Shown here one piece after another: positions 8,261 to 17,394 of a DNA stretch of 64,000 nucleotides. This DNA comes from Succinivibrionaceae bacterium. Its GTDB lineage: Bacteria > Pseudomonadota > Gammaproteobacteria > Enterobacterales > Succinivibrionaceae. Every line of letters starts with the position of its first letter. The first letter of the stretch is position 1. The DNA is taken from assembly GCA_019420905.1 (NCBI GenBank), contig JAHZGH010000011.1:100348-164347 (forward strand), read 5' to 3'. The position numbers and the translations under genes were made by a program. Under the pieces are notes generated by a model. That model saw only the letters and a program-made list of their open reading frames with translations. It did not search any database and had not been told where the DNA came from.

Positions 8261-8355
8261 ATACTTAAAGCAGCAAAATTAAAATATAGCTAAAGTGATC
8301 TTATTTATACTCAAATACAATTTTTACTAAAACGTATGAGTATCCATATATCCTA

Positions 8356-8398
8356 AATATAGTCACTCAAACGTTTGTTAAATGTGACTGCATTCACA
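8356..8398 (-). promoter_or_regulatory. dctPQM promoter: -10 box, LacI-type operator, CRP site
   Basis: On the minus strand: perfect CRP consensus halves TGTGA-N6-TCACA (8398-8383), palindrome CAAACGTTTG (8377-8368), and -10 TATATT (8361-8356). It matches the transketolase promoter element for element while the bases around it differ, which is good evidence of selection on the sites. Confidence 0.75.
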
Positions 8399-8629
8399 AA
8401 TTATTTAATATATAATTTATATAAAAATAATTGTTTGATTTAAAAATAAATTATTTTTATAATATTCTATATATTTCAAATATTCCTTTATAAAATATAA
8501 AAAATATTTTTTATTTATGATTTTTTTTAGTTATTTTTAGAAAAATCTATATTCATATATTGCAAATATTTCGTAAGTCTCAAATTAACATATTGTATAA
8601 AAACAAAAAAATTTATATAAACACAAATA

Positions 8630-8639
8630 CAAACGTTTG
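8630..8639. promoter_or_regulatory. LacI-family operator (distal) upstream of dctPQM
   Basis: CAAACGTTTG followed by TTATAAAA, 262 bp (about 25 helical turns) from the promoter operator at 8368; a likely looping auxiliary site. The remainder of 8400-8700 is very AT-rich and shows no gene. Confidence 0.55.
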
Positions 8640-8699
8640 TTATAAAACATCTCAATTTTATTAAATATTAGGCTTAACCAATATTTATTGGCCCCCAAA

Positions 8700-8732
8700 A
8701 AATAAAAAAGCGTCCTTATAAAAAGGACGCTT
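8700..8732 (-). terminator. Rho-independent terminator of the iclR-TRAP catabolic operon
   Basis: Eight-base stem AAGCGTCC/GGACGCTT with a run of T on the minus-strand 3' side. It lies about 40 bp after the last gene of the operon. Confidence 0.85.
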
Positions 8733-8771
8733 AGTTAAAATTTTTACCGACTAGATGTATTAGTCCTATAC

Positions 8772-9551
8772 CTAATTAAATAAAGCCTTTAATATCTTCA
8801 TACTATTATCATGAGCATCATTCCAATTTTCCGGAATATCCGCTTCAATAGTTAAAGTTCCAGTATATCCGCTCTTTAAAATTTCTTGAATAAATGGATT
8901 ATAGTCATAATCATCGGCTGGATTAGGATAACCTCTGCTCGGAAAAGACAAAGGATAATCTATATGAATGTGATGAACATATTCAATATTGTCTGTAAGC
9001 GAACTCAAATTTTCAGACGACCAAACCATATGTCTTAAATCTGCCATGGTATAAAGATTTTTTATGCCTAATCTATCTATTATTTCCACAGCTTGAGAAA
9101 TTGTATTAATATAATTTGAATATTTTGGTCCTAATGGCTCTAAAATCAGCTCCTGATTGTTTTCACCTGCAATTTCAGCCATTACTTTCAAGAGAGCAAA
9201 AAACTTATCTTCATTTTTTTTACTCTCAGGAGTTGGTAAAGAGCGAGCTTTGCCATTACCTAAAATTACTTTTGAAATTCCCAGTTGTTTTGCTCTTTGA
9301 CAACTTCTTTGAAGATAAGCAGTCAAAGCATCAGGATTAAAATTATCTAAAAAGAAAGTTGGCTCAACTATTGGTAAAATACGCGCACCTGTTAAGCAAG
9401 GTAATTTTGTTTTTTCTACAAGCTCGCAAAATTCAGCAAAATCCTCTTTGCTTAAGGCTTCAAGCTCAGGCATATCTAACTCGGCATAATCATACCGAGC
9501 TTTCGCCATAGCTTCATAATGTTCAATCTTGCCGAAAGCTCCTAATAACAT
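8772..9551 (-). CDS. Xylose-isomerase-like TIM-barrel protein (sugar isomerase/epimerase)
   Basis: About 259 residues of the AP-endonuclease-2/xylose-isomerase-like TIM-barrel superfamily. The ATG at 9551 is preferred over an upstream in-frame GTG because an AAAGGAG site precedes the ATG. Candidate metal ligands in the usual strand-end positions are the glutamate of ILEPLG, the aspartate of TMADLRHM, the histidine in HHIHID and the glutamate of LTIEADIP. Such proteins isomerise, epimerise or dehydrate keto sugars and inositol derivatives. It is the last gene of the operon, 16 bp after a Gfo/Idh oxidoreductase. It is only distantly similar to the second TIM-barrel gene of the operon, so the two probably catalyse different steps. 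Confidence 0.85.
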   Translation of the reverse strand: MLLGAFGKIEHYEAMAKARYDYAELDMPELEALSKEDFAEFCELVEKTKLPCLTGARILPIVEPTFFLDNFNPDALTAYLQRSCQRAKQLGISKVILGNGKARSLPTPESKKNEDKFFALLKVMAEIAGENNQELILEPLGPKYSNYINTISQAVEIIDRLGIKNLYTMADLRHMVWSSENLSSLTDNIEYVHHIHIDYPLSFPSRGYPNPADDYDYNPFIQEILKSGYTGTLTIEADIPENWNDAHDNSMKILKALFN

Positions 9552-9567
9552 ATGCTCTCCTTTCACC

Positions 9568-10545
9568 CTATTTATTTCCCGATGCTAATCTATCCATATC
9601 ATCCAAAATAATACGGGTTTCTAACATTTCCTTAAGGGATGCCCTAGGAACAGTACCGTTAACAAAATCCTGCAAAGTCGTTCGAGCAAAAATCTCATAA
9701 TAAGGATCACTGTCTGTATTAAGAGAAACATTCTGTATTTGCTGTCCAAAAACACGCATCTCAAGATTATTTTCCGCAAGAATGTAATAACCATCTTCCG
9801 TTACTATAGTCCAACGATTCTCGCGTTTTTCATTTTCAGTCATTGGATAAGCATAGCCGCTTTCTAAAATTAAAGATGCTCCATTTTGTAATGACAACAT
9901 TGATGATGCATAAGTCTCAATATCGTAATCTTTAGAATACTGATAAATAGAAGCTAAAGCTTTAGCTTTATTACTATCAGTAAGATACAATGCCATATCG
10001 ATAAAATGCACGCCCAAATTTGTCATGCATCCGCCACCTGCAGTACTTTTTGAAAGCATCCACTTTGATGTTGCAAGATATCTTGAAGGCGGGCCTGCAA
10101 CAAATTTATAAGACATGTGAATGATCTTAGATTTAAGGTAATGCTCTTTTAAATCATTTACCGTATCGCTATAACGCCAAACAAAAGGAATTGCACAAAA
10201 AACCTTGTTTTGTTCAGCCTTATTATAAAGATCGTAAACCTCCTGAGCATTTAAACCGGCAGGCTTTTCTAAAGTAAACCCAATTCGCTCTTTTATTAAG
10301 TAAGATGCAACTTCATGCATTTGGGCATGTGGAGCAAAAGCAAATACAAAATCAGGCTTAACTTCCTGCAACATAGTTTTATAGTCTGTATAGGATTTAC
10401 ATCCATAAGGACTTGCAAACTTAGCTGCAATTTCTGCATTTTCATCGCTTACACCTACAACAGAATTTTTAGGAAGTCCTGCAAGATAAAGCGGTAAATG
10501 CCAGTGACTTACGCCAAGTAAGGCAATTTTTAGCTCTTGATTCAT
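9568..10545 (-). CDS. Gfo/Idh/MocA-family oxidoreductase (second of the operon)
   Basis: About 325-residue NAD(P)-dependent sugar oxidoreductase. The Rossmann domain begins IALLGVSHWHLPLYLAG, an unusual variant of the glycine-rich loop; the family EKPAG motif holds the catalytic lysine and NLGVHFIDMALYL supplies the helix with the active-site histidine. The C-terminal alpha/beta domain follows. GTG and ATG starts overlap at 10548/10545; the ATG is taken here. It is paired with a TIM-barrel gene on each side, the arrangement seen in inositol-type and keto-sugar pathways. Substrate unknown. Confidence 0.88.
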   Translation of the reverse strand: MNQELKIALLGVSHWHLPLYLAGLPKNSVVGVSDENAEIAAKFASPYGCKSYTDYKTMLQEVKPDFVFAFAPHAQMHEVASYLIKERIGFTLEKPAGLNAQEVYDLYNKAEQNKVFCAIPFVWRYSDTVNDLKEHYLKSKIIHMSYKFVAGPPSRYLATSKWMLSKSTAGGGCMTNLGVHFIDMALYLTDSNKAKALASIYQYSKDYDIETYASSMLSLQNGASLILESGYAYPMTENEKRENRWTIVTEDGYYILAENNLEMRVFGQQIQNVSLNTDSDPYYEIFARTTLQDFVNGTVPRASLKEMLETRIILDDMDRLASGNK

Positions 10546-10576
10546 CACTGAAAATATCTCCGTTTGATCTAAAGCT

Positions 10577-11458
10577 TTATAATTTAATGCTACGCAGGTA
10601 TTCGATGCTCTTCTTCATACCAATTGATGCATCAGGAATATCATCAGGATGCCAGCGACGCTCATATTCAAGAGATAGCCAGCCATCATAGCCTCGATCT
10701 TTTACTTTACGTAAAATTTCAGGCCACGGCACCACGCCTTCACCAACAATACGAGTATAAACATTACGCTCTGACTCTTCAGGACGTGCAACATTTGATG
10801 ATGTAAAAGCGACTCCCTCTTTAAAAACAAGATCTTTTACATGCATATAAGCAACATAATCCTGCTGAAGAGCAATAGCTTCTTCATAAGGCTCATTTTC
10901 AGTAAAAGTCAAATTAGCCTGATCATATAAGATACGTACAGCCTCATGATTTATTTCTTTTACCATGCTAGCACTAGCTTTTGCAGATACGCACATAGTA
11001 TTGAAATGATTTTCAATAACCAATGTAACGCCTTTCTTCAAAGCTTCATCGCCTAAATAGCGCATAGACTCAATAAGTTTCTGACGTCTTTCATCTAGCA
11101 TATTGGTATCGCCTGCAGCTAAGTTTCCACCATAAATACGGATATACTTAGCCCCAAGATAATCACAATAATCAATAACTTTCTTAATATCAGAAATCTC
11201 CCGCTGACGCTGATCTTCATCTAAAGAATTAAAGTAAGAATTATAAGGAGTAAGACAAATTATCTTAATTCCATTCTTTTCAGCACAATCTTTAACTGCC
11301 TTCAAAGTAAGCTCGTCACAATCACGAGGAAGACCTGAACGATAACCATCCTGTACTACAATTTCAATACCATCAGCACCTATATTGTGCATAAGCTCAA
11401 TAGCTTCTAAAACTGTATATTCAGGAGTACCCATAGTGTGTCCAGCAATCTTAAACAT
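10577..11458 (-). CDS. Xylose-isomerase-like TIM-barrel protein (sugar isomerase/epimerase/dehydratase)
   Basis: 293-residue TIM-barrel protein. The metal site can be traced: E of GIEIVV, E of VIENHF, D of LYDQAN, H of MHVKDL and E of LSLEYERRW at the ends of successive strands, as in IolE/IolI-like and tagatose/psicose-epimerase-like enzymes. TAAGGAG ribosome-binding site, 11 bp after the upstream Gfo/Idh gene. It probably rearranges the product of the neighbouring dehydrogenase. The specific reaction cannot be named from sequence. Confidence 0.88.
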   Translation of the reverse strand: MFKIAGHTMGTPEYTVLEAIELMHNIGADGIEIVVQDGYRSGLPRDCDELTLKAVKDCAEKNGIKIICLTPYNSYFNSLDEDQRQREISDIKKVIDYCDYLGAKYIRIYGGNLAAGDTNMLDERRQKLIESMRYLGDEALKKGVTLVIENHFNTMCVSAKASASMVKEINHEAVRILYDQANLTFTENEPYEEAIALQQDYVAYMHVKDLVFKEGVAFTSSNVARPEESERNVYTRIVGEGVVPWPEILRKVKDRGYDGWLSLEYERRWHPDDIPDASIGMKKSIEYLRSIKL

Positions 11459-11469
11459 ATTCTTACTCC

Positions 11470-12417
11470 TTAATCCATTGCAGGAAGACCTGCGCTTCTT
11501 AAAATGCGATCTAATAACTCGTGAGTCTTATAAGCATCTGCTGCATTGGTTAACGGCGTCTTATTATCACGAACGCAATCTAAGAAATGTCTAATTGCAT
11601 TTGTAAAACCCAATTTATCTTCAGAACGAGCCCAGCCCATAGCTAAAGGAGTCATTGCTGTTGTATGTTGCTCTTGGGCATCAGTAATGGTTACGCTATC
11701 TGGCATCTTAATAAATGCAGAACGATTGCCTCCATGTAATTCAATAGTTTCCTCCCATTGACCTGAACAGCGAGCTGCAATCAACATTCCTGAAGCTCCA
11801 TTTTCAAAGGTTAACTGAGCTGTTGTAAAGGTTTCATAATAAGGGTCGGTATATTTAGTCAAAGCACAGACATCCTTTACCTCTCCGCCGTAATAACGCA
11901 TTAAATCAACCATATGGATGGCATTTTCTAAAGTAGCACGATATTCAGTAGCAGGACGGTTTTTTTGAGCAATAATTACCTCAGGATGTTCATCACCATA
12001 AGCCTGTTTTGCTTTCTGACAAACAGGAGCATAACGACGATTAAAGCCAATCATTAGTTTATGACCAGTTTTTTCAGCAAGCTCTGCAATATGAGCTGCA
12101 TCGGCTAACGTTGTAGCCATCGGCTTTTCACTATAAACATCAACGCCATGTTCTAGCAAGAAAGAAATCTGTTCGGCATGACAGGCTTTAGGCGTTAGTA
12201 CAAATGCACAATCTAAGCCTAAATCAACTAATTCCTCTATTGAACTTACTACATTTTGGGCACCGCATAATCTCTGAGCTTTCTGAGCACTTTCAAGACG
12301 CTTTGCCATCAAACCGACAAATTCGACATCATCAAAACGAGGCAATACAGGTAAGAAGTTATTTTGAGCAACATAACCTACACCAATTACGCCAATACGA
12401 ATTTTCTTATCGGACAT
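11470..12417 (-). CDS. Gfo/Idh/MocA-family oxidoreductase (first of the operon)
   Basis: 315-residue NAD(P)-dependent oxidoreductase. Standard N-terminal nucleotide fold (IGVIGVGYVAQNNF), the EKPMATT motif with the catalytic lysine near residue 97, and NAIHMVDLMRYYGG with the histidine. Its ribosome-binding site (GAGGAG) lies within the end of the aldolase gene, only 2 bp separate them, so translation is probably coupled. The first of two Gfo/Idh enzymes in the operon; their low mutual similarity suggests two oxidation or reduction steps or two substrates. Confidence 0.9.
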   Translation of the reverse strand: MSDKKIRIGVIGVGYVAQNNFLPVLPRFDDVEFVGLMAKRLESAQKAQRLCGAQNVVSSIEELVDLGLDCAFVLTPKACHAEQISFLLEHGVDVYSEKPMATTLADAAHIAELAEKTGHKLMIGFNRRYAPVCQKAKQAYGDEHPEVIIAQKNRPATEYRATLENAIHMVDLMRYYGGEVKDVCALTKYTDPYYETFTTAQLTFENGASGMLIAARCSGQWEETIELHGGNRSAFIKMPDSVTITDAQEQHTTAMTPLAMGWARSEDKLGFTNAIRHFLDCVRDNKTPLTNAADAYKTHELLDRILRSAGLPAMD

Positions 12418-12419
12418 GA

Positions 12420-13325
12420 TTATTGCTCCTCTTTATCATAATTATCTAAAACTCTAGCTATAACATCATATTCTTCCTGAGACAGCTTTCTTAAAGGCAT
12501 GCGACAGGTATCATTTTCAATTACGCCTAAAAGCTTTAACATAGCCTTTAATGCAGGAATACCAGGAATATTCATAAGAGCTCTGTCAAGTTCAACAATT
12601 TGACGCTGAGTCTTTTCTGCTCCTTTTAAATCTCCTGACATATACTGATTGTAAAGACGATTAAATCTCTTATGAAATACAGCGCCAGGCCCGGTAACAG
12701 TTCCAACTCCACCTGTAACCAAACACTGTAAGAATAAACTGTCACAACCAATTAATACATCTGGTGTGCGTTTATTACATCTTAAATAATCTTCAATTCT
12801 AATAAGATTAGGGCAGCTGTATTTAATACCAACTATATTAGGATAGGCCTCCATTAAACGGCCTAAAAGAGCTGCGCTCACATCATTAGTTGTACAGCCT
12901 GGAATATTGTAGATATAGATAGGGAAATCTGCCGGAACATTCTTGATGGATTTAGAATAATAATCAAATAAAGCAGCTTCATCCATAGGGAAAAATGCTG
13001 GAGACATAATACCAACACCATCAGCACCTATAGACTTAGCATGCTTTACATGCGAGGCTGTCTCTTCTGTTGTCATAGCGCCGCTTTGAATGAATAAAGG
13101 CAAACGACCATTATTAACCTTGGCCATGACCTCTGCTACTCTTTGACGCTCATCTTTAGTTAACATCAAGCTTTCGCCGTTTGTTCCATTAGGATAAAGA
13201 CAATTTACTTTAGCATCAATCAAATATTGTGTATACTTCTCTAAAGACTTTACATCTAAAGAACCGTCTTCATTCATTGGTGTAATTGTAGGAATAACTA
13301 CGCCAAACATCCTTTTATCTAACAT
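12420..13325 (-). CDS. DapA/NanA-family Schiff-base aldolase or hydratase
   Basis: 301-residue (beta/alpha)8 enzyme of the dihydrodipicolinate synthase/N-acetylneuraminate lyase superfamily. With the ATG at 13325 (good TTGGAG site; an upstream in-frame TTG is ignored), the Schiff-base lysine is K168 in GIKYS, the catalytic tyrosine Y139 in YNIPG, and the carboxylate-binding loop is GTNGES. Catabolic members cleave 2-keto-3-deoxy sugar acids to pyruvate and an aldehyde, or dehydrate them. In an operon with a TRAP importer and sugar dehydrogenases, a pyruvate-releasing last step is the natural reading; diaminopimelate synthesis is unlikely here. Confidence 0.9.
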   Translation of the reverse strand: MLDKRMFGVVIPTITPMNEDGSLDVKSLEKYTQYLIDAKVNCLYPNGTNGESLMLTKDERQRVAEVMAKVNNGRLPLFIQSGAMTTEETASHVKHAKSIGADGVGIMSPAFFPMDEAALFDYYSKSIKNVPADFPIYIYNIPGCTTNDVSAALLGRLMEAYPNIVGIKYSCPNLIRIEDYLRCNKRTPDVLIGCDSLFLQCLVTGGVGTVTGPGAVFHKRFNRLYNQYMSGDLKGAEKTQRQIVELDRALMNIPGIPALKAMLKLLGVIENDTCRMPLRKLSQEEYDVIARVLDNYDKEEQ

Positions 13326-13364
13326 GATTTTCTCCAAAATTCTAAGTTAATTATGTTGGGTAAT

Positions 13365-13402
13365 GTTGCCGGTAAGGGCCTTCCAAACAACTTATCGGCA
13401 AC
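13365..13402 (-). promoter_or_regulatory. Intercistronic hairpin after dctP
   Basis: Stem GTTGCCGGTAAG/CTTATCGGCAAC (one mismatch) with a 14-nt loop between the dctP stop and the aldolase start, without a T run. More likely a message-stabilising or processing element than a terminator. Confidence 0.5.
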
Positions 13403-13422
13403 CTCTTATTGATAAACCTGTG

Positions 13423-14460
13423 TTAATACTTTTTCTTTGTTTCATTTAATAATTCATACAGCTTCTTCTGTTCTTCAGTAGCATTAGCAATAAAAGTCTC
13501 TACAACAGGAGACACTGCCTGTTTAAAGGGCTCTTTATTTACTTCATTGATCTTCATGCCTGCTTTCTCTAACTTTTCGCGAGACGAATCTAATGCATTA
13601 GGCCAAATTTCATCATTCCATTTAGCAGTAAAAGCATTGCCTGCATTGATAATGGCTTCTTGATCAGCCTTAGACAAATTATCAAACCAAGACTTACTTA
13701 CAAACACTACATCAGGTATAGTGAAATGCTCAGATAAAGACATATAAGGACAAATTTCTTGCCATGCTGCAGCTAAAACATTAGGAATTTGATAATCTGC
13801 GCCATCTAAAGTTCCCTGCTGCATTCCGGTATAAACTTCACTAAATGGCAATGGAGTAGCAATAGCGCCCATAGCACTAACTGAATCTGCTAAAACAACA
13901 TCCTCCATGCAGCGGATCTTCAAACCTTTTAAGTCTGCAGGAGTATTAATAGGTCTTTTGGTATTAACAAAACTGCGGCTGCCTAAATCAGTCCAAGCAA
14001 TAATCTTAAAGCCATTAGCCTCAGCATCTGCATTTAAAACAGATACAACGGCAGGATCCATTAAGGTCTTAATAGCCTGATCGCCATCCTCCCACATATA
14101 AGGTAAGGAAAATACGGACCACATAGAATTGAAGGCTGATAAATCCGTTACAGCACATTCTGTCATTTCAATAGTACCGTTTTGCAGGCCTTCAAATGTT
14201 GCAACTTTATCACCTAACTGACCTGCAGGATAAAACTGCATATTAAGGCTGCCTTTGGAATACTCTTTAATTAAGTCTCCTAAAGCTTTTGCACCATCGG
14301 CCTGAGTTCCGCTTGAATTAAACACGACCGAATATTTAACAACAGTACTCTTAGGAGCATCAGTTTTTGCTGCTGTTTGACTATCCTTATTGCTATCAGA
14401 ACATCCAGACATACATGCAATAGCAACTGCAGCACATAATATAGTTGTAACTTTTTTCAT
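13423..14460 (-). CDS. TRAP transporter substrate-binding lipoprotein DctP
   Basis: About 345-residue DctP-family binding protein. The ATG at 14460 is chosen because GGAG lies 7-8 bp upstream; the in-frame TTG further up overlaps that site. The signal peptide ends in a lipobox (MSGC), so the mature protein is probably a lipoprotein, unlike the soluble DctP at 7150-8142. Family landmarks include LKGLKIRCME with the substrate-binding arginine and the TGMQQGTLDGAD segment. It should deliver an acid to the DctQM pair of the same operon. In this operon dctP is separated from dctQM by a dehydrogenase gene, an uncommon order. Confidence 0.93.
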   Translation of the reverse strand: MKKVTTILCAAVAIACMSGCSDSNKDSQTAAKTDAPKSTVVKYSVVFNSSGTQADGAKALGDLIKEYSKGSLNMQFYPAGQLGDKVATFEGLQNGTIEMTECAVTDLSAFNSMWSVFSLPYMWEDGDQAIKTLMDPAVVSVLNADAEANGFKIIAWTDLGSRSFVNTKRPINTPADLKGLKIRCMEDVVLADSVSAMGAIATPLPFSEVYTGMQQGTLDGADYQIPNVLAAAWQEICPYMSLSEHFTIPDVVFVSKSWFDNLSKADQEAIINAGNAFTAKWNDEIWPNALDSSREKLEKAGMKINEVNKEPFKQAVSPVVETFIANATEEQKKLYELLNETKKKY

Positions 14461-14497
14461 TTTTATCTCCAATGTTTATTTGCTTACATAAAAAACT

Positions 14498-15535
14498 TTA
14501 ATCAAAACGAATAACCGCTTTAATGGCTTTTCCGCTTAAAGCATCGTCAAATGCTAACAAAGCATCTTTGTAGTCATAAACAGAGATCAGCTTTGAAATT
14601 TCTCCGCTTAATTTATTTAAAATTCTGACCGTAGCTGACTGTCCATCGGAATCTCTATGCGGATAAGGACCTTTTGCTCCCACGATAGAAAGCTCTTTTC
14701 TCATTATCGGCAAAAGATTTAAATCCCCAGCTTTTGAATGATAAACACTAGCGACTACTATCTTTCCGCCTCTTCTTACTATATCTAATGAATCACCTAA
14801 TACAGGAACTGCTCCCGTAGCTTCAATTACAACATCAGCACCATATATTGAACTTAAGGAACGAACTTTATCCTGCCAGTGCACATCATTTGCATTTACA
14901 AGCTCCATAAGACCTAAAGCTTTAACTTTATTTAAACGTTCCGGATTCCTATCAACGCCTATAATGTTCCCTGCACCTAAACTTTTTAAAATAATTGCTG
15001 TAATAATACCCATAGCACCTAAGCCGAAAATAACCACATTTTCTCCTGGTTTTAAATCTGCCTTAAGGGCTATACGATAAGCACAGTTAGTAGGTTCTAA
15101 TAATGAAGCTGTCTCAAAGCTTAAAGTTTTAGGTATTGGGCTTAAGAAGCTATATTCGCTAGTATTTAAGACTAAGGTCTGCTCTGAAAAACCTCCTGGT
15201 AACAGAGCGTCATTCATACTCTTACAGTAATTTTCAAGACCATTGATGCAATTTATGCAACGACCGCAAGTATGTCTCAGTTCACTTGCGACAGACATTC
15301 CTTCTGCAATTCCGCACTCTTTGTCTCCTGCATCTAAAACAATTCCTGAAAACTCATGCCCAAAATATTTTTCATCCTTAAGAGATCTTTGGCCTCTGTA
15401 AAGAGCCAGATCACTGCCACAAATTGAACAAGCTTTAACTAAAACCTTAACTGTTCCTTTAGTAATTTTTTCAATTTCAGCAACATTATCTTGTAATTGC
15501 AGTTTTCCATAATCTAACAGAGCTATTTTTCTCAT
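14498..15535 (-). CDS. Zinc-dependent alcohol/polyol dehydrogenase (MDR family)
   Basis: 345-residue medium-chain dehydrogenase. The catalytic zinc ligands C of CSICGSD and H-E of GHEFSG are present, the structural zinc is held by CGRCINCINGLENYC, and the nucleotide fold has IFGLGAMGI near residue 174. Related enzymes oxidise threonine, sorbitol, galactitol or sugar acids such as idonate. It sits between dctM and dctP of the TRAP system, so it probably performs the first oxidation of the imported substrate. Substrate unknown. Confidence 0.92.
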   Translation of the reverse strand: MRKIALLDYGKLQLQDNVAEIEKITKGTVKVLVKACSICGSDLALYRGQRSLKDEKYFGHEFSGIVLDAGDKECGIAEGMSVASELRHTCGRCINCINGLENYCKSMNDALLPGGFSEQTLVLNTSEYSFLSPIPKTLSFETASLLEPTNCAYRIALKADLKPGENVVIFGLGAMGIITAIILKSLGAGNIIGVDRNPERLNKVKALGLMELVNANDVHWQDKVRSLSSIYGADVVIEATGAVPVLGDSLDIVRRGGKIVVASVYHSKAGDLNLLPIMRKELSIVGAKGPYPHRDSDGQSATVRILNKLSGEISKLISVYDYKDALLAFDDALSGKAIKAVIRFD

Positions 15536-15548
15536 AACAACTCTCCCT

Positions 15549-16859
15549 TTAAACAGCTGATCCTAGAGCTTGCGGAATATATGTTACCAGTGATGGAATA
15601 TAAGTAATGGCAAACAATACAACTAATACACAGATAAGATATGGCATGGTTCCTTTTACAGTTTTCTCAATACCAATCTTGGCGATTTTGCTAGTAATAA
15701 ACAGACAATAACCTAAAGGCGGAGTTATACAGCCTATAGTTAAGTTCAAGCACATAACCAAGCCAAAGTGAACTAAGCTAATGTCCATTGCCATTGCTAC
15801 AGGAGCTAAGATTGGAGCTAAAATAATTACTGCTGCACCGCCATCCATAAACATGCCCATAATAAGCAGGAAAATATTCACTAAAAGCAAGAACACCCAT
15901 TTATTTTGGGTAATCGATAAAATCAGCTCATTAACCATAACTGGCATCTGTAATGCAGTTAAGCCGTAACTGAAAACTTTAGCGCAAGCAATAATAAGTA
16001 ATAATGGGGCTGCACTATTGACAGCATTTAAAAGAATGGTCCAAACATCCTTTAGTTCTAAAGTGCGAATAACAAATAAACTTACTAATAAGCTATATAC
16101 TGCGGAAATAGCTCCTGCCTCTGTAGGTGTGCAAACACCAAACATAATTCCGCCTACTACAATAATCGGCATGCCCAAAGGAATAATTGCATCAATTAAG
16201 ATCTTTTTTACTTCAGCTGCGGTAGGCTTTTGAGTTCTTCTTGGAAAATGACAAATTCGATCTCTAAGGATAACTGTCCCCATAAGGAACAAGCCTAACA
16301 TAAGCCCCGGAATGATGCCTCCCATGAACATTGATCCAACAGAGGCTCCTACTGCTGTAGCATATACAACCATAATAATGCTTGGAGGAATAATAGGACC
16401 GCATACGGCTGCTGCGGAAATAATGCCTGTAGCCTCGCTTACAGAATATCCTTCCTTCTTCATAGAGGGAATCATAATTCCGCCTATGCAGGATGCACTA
16501 GCCTGAGCAGATCCAGTAATACCGCCAAAAAACATACTAGACACTATACTTGCATGAGCAAGGTTACCTGGAAGTCTGCCTATCAGCAACAAAGCAAACC
16601 TAATTAGCTTTTCTGTAATGCCGCCGCGATTCATAATCTCACCGGCAAGCATAAAGAAAGGAATTGCAAGCAATGGCAGATTTCCCATTCCGTTATAAAT
16701 AGCCTGCGAAACAGCTACAGTTGCAATTGGAGTGTCTGTACTTGCAGCTAAAACCCCCAAGCTTAATACGCCTGTTAACAGCAAGCTGACAAAAATAGGC
16801 ACACCAACAATAATAAGGACAAAAGTTAAAATAATAAGCAAAGTTATAATAAGTCCCAT
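15549..16859 (-). CDS. TRAP transporter large permease DctM
   Basis: 436-residue polytopic membrane protein of the DctM family: FGGITGSAQASASCIGG, CGPIIPPSIIMVVYA and the terminal FGLVMCLNLTIGCITPPLGY are hallmark segments. Two base pairs separate it from dctQ. It is clearly diverged from the DctM at 5301-6581, so the two TRAP systems are not recent copies and likely differ in substrate. Confidence 0.95.
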   Translation of the reverse strand: MGLIITLLIILTFVLIIVGVPIFVSLLLTGVLSLGVLAASTDTPIATVAVSQAIYNGMGNLPLLAIPFFMLAGEIMNRGGITEKLIRFALLLIGRLPGNLAHASIVSSMFFGGITGSAQASASCIGGIMIPSMKKEGYSVSEATGIISAAAVCGPIIPPSIIMVVYATAVGASVGSMFMGGIIPGLMLGLFLMGTVILRDRICHFPRRTQKPTAAEVKKILIDAIIPLGMPIIVVGGIMFGVCTPTEAGAISAVYSLLVSLFVIRTLELKDVWTILLNAVNSAAPLLLIIACAKVFSYGLTALQMPVMVNELILSITQNKWVFLLLVNIFLLIMGMFMDGGAAVIILAPILAPVAMAMDISLVHFGLVMCLNLTIGCITPPLGYCLFITSKIAKIGIEKTVKGTMPYLICVLVVLFAITYIPSLVTYIPQALGSAV

Positions 16860-16861
16860 AA

Positions 16862-17365
16862 TTATTTCTCCTCCAGCCCTTCTTGCACAGGATCATTAAC
16901 TACCTTGGATTTAGCATAACGAATCATTTCATAAAGACACAAAGCAAAACCTATAGGCATAGATACGTAATAGTACATACGCGGAACCTTAAGAACAGTG
17001 CTCAAAATAGTTCCTCGGGCAGTATAATTTAGGCTGATTACAAATAAGAACGCTACAAAAACAGCTGTAATTGCAAGAATAATTGCTCTTATCATCATTC
17101 TTACAGTATGTGATTTCGGCTTGCTACTGATCGTATTAAATTCAATGTGGCCGCCTGTCCTAAAAGCACGCGCACTGCCAAACATAGCCATAGCTATAAG
17201 CAAAGCTTGATTTACTTCATCTGCCCATAAAAATCCTGAAGAAAATACGTAACGAGCAATAGTATTGCTTGCTGCAATAGCAACAATTGCTAATAGAGAA
17301 AATGCGCAAACTGCATCCTCTATCCAATTTATTAATACATCTATACCTTGAAATATTTTTGACAT
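16862..17365 (-). CDS. TRAP transporter small permease DctQ
   Basis: 167-residue four-helix protein with the DctQ signature (FLWADEVNQALLIAMAMFG) and the GGHIEFN motif after helix 2. Partner of the adjacent DctM in the inner membrane. It starts 29 bp after the iclR gene, so regulator and transporter are probably co-transcribed. Confidence 0.92.
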   Translation of the reverse strand: MSKIFQGIDVLINWIEDAVCAFSLLAIVAIAASNTIARYVFSSGFLWADEVNQALLIAMAMFGSARAFRTGGHIEFNTISSKPKSHTVRMMIRAIILAITAVFVAFLFVISLNYTARGTILSTVLKVPRMYYYVSMPIGFALCLYEMIRYAKSKVVNDPVQEGLEEK

Positions 17366-17394
17366 GAAATACTCCCCTATTTGTTTATTGAATA

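Noticed and set aside
12420..13325. Biosynthetic dihydrodipicolinate synthase (dapA)
   Set aside because: Embedded in a TRAP/dehydrogenase catabolic operon; superfamily residues alone do not imply lysine synthesis.
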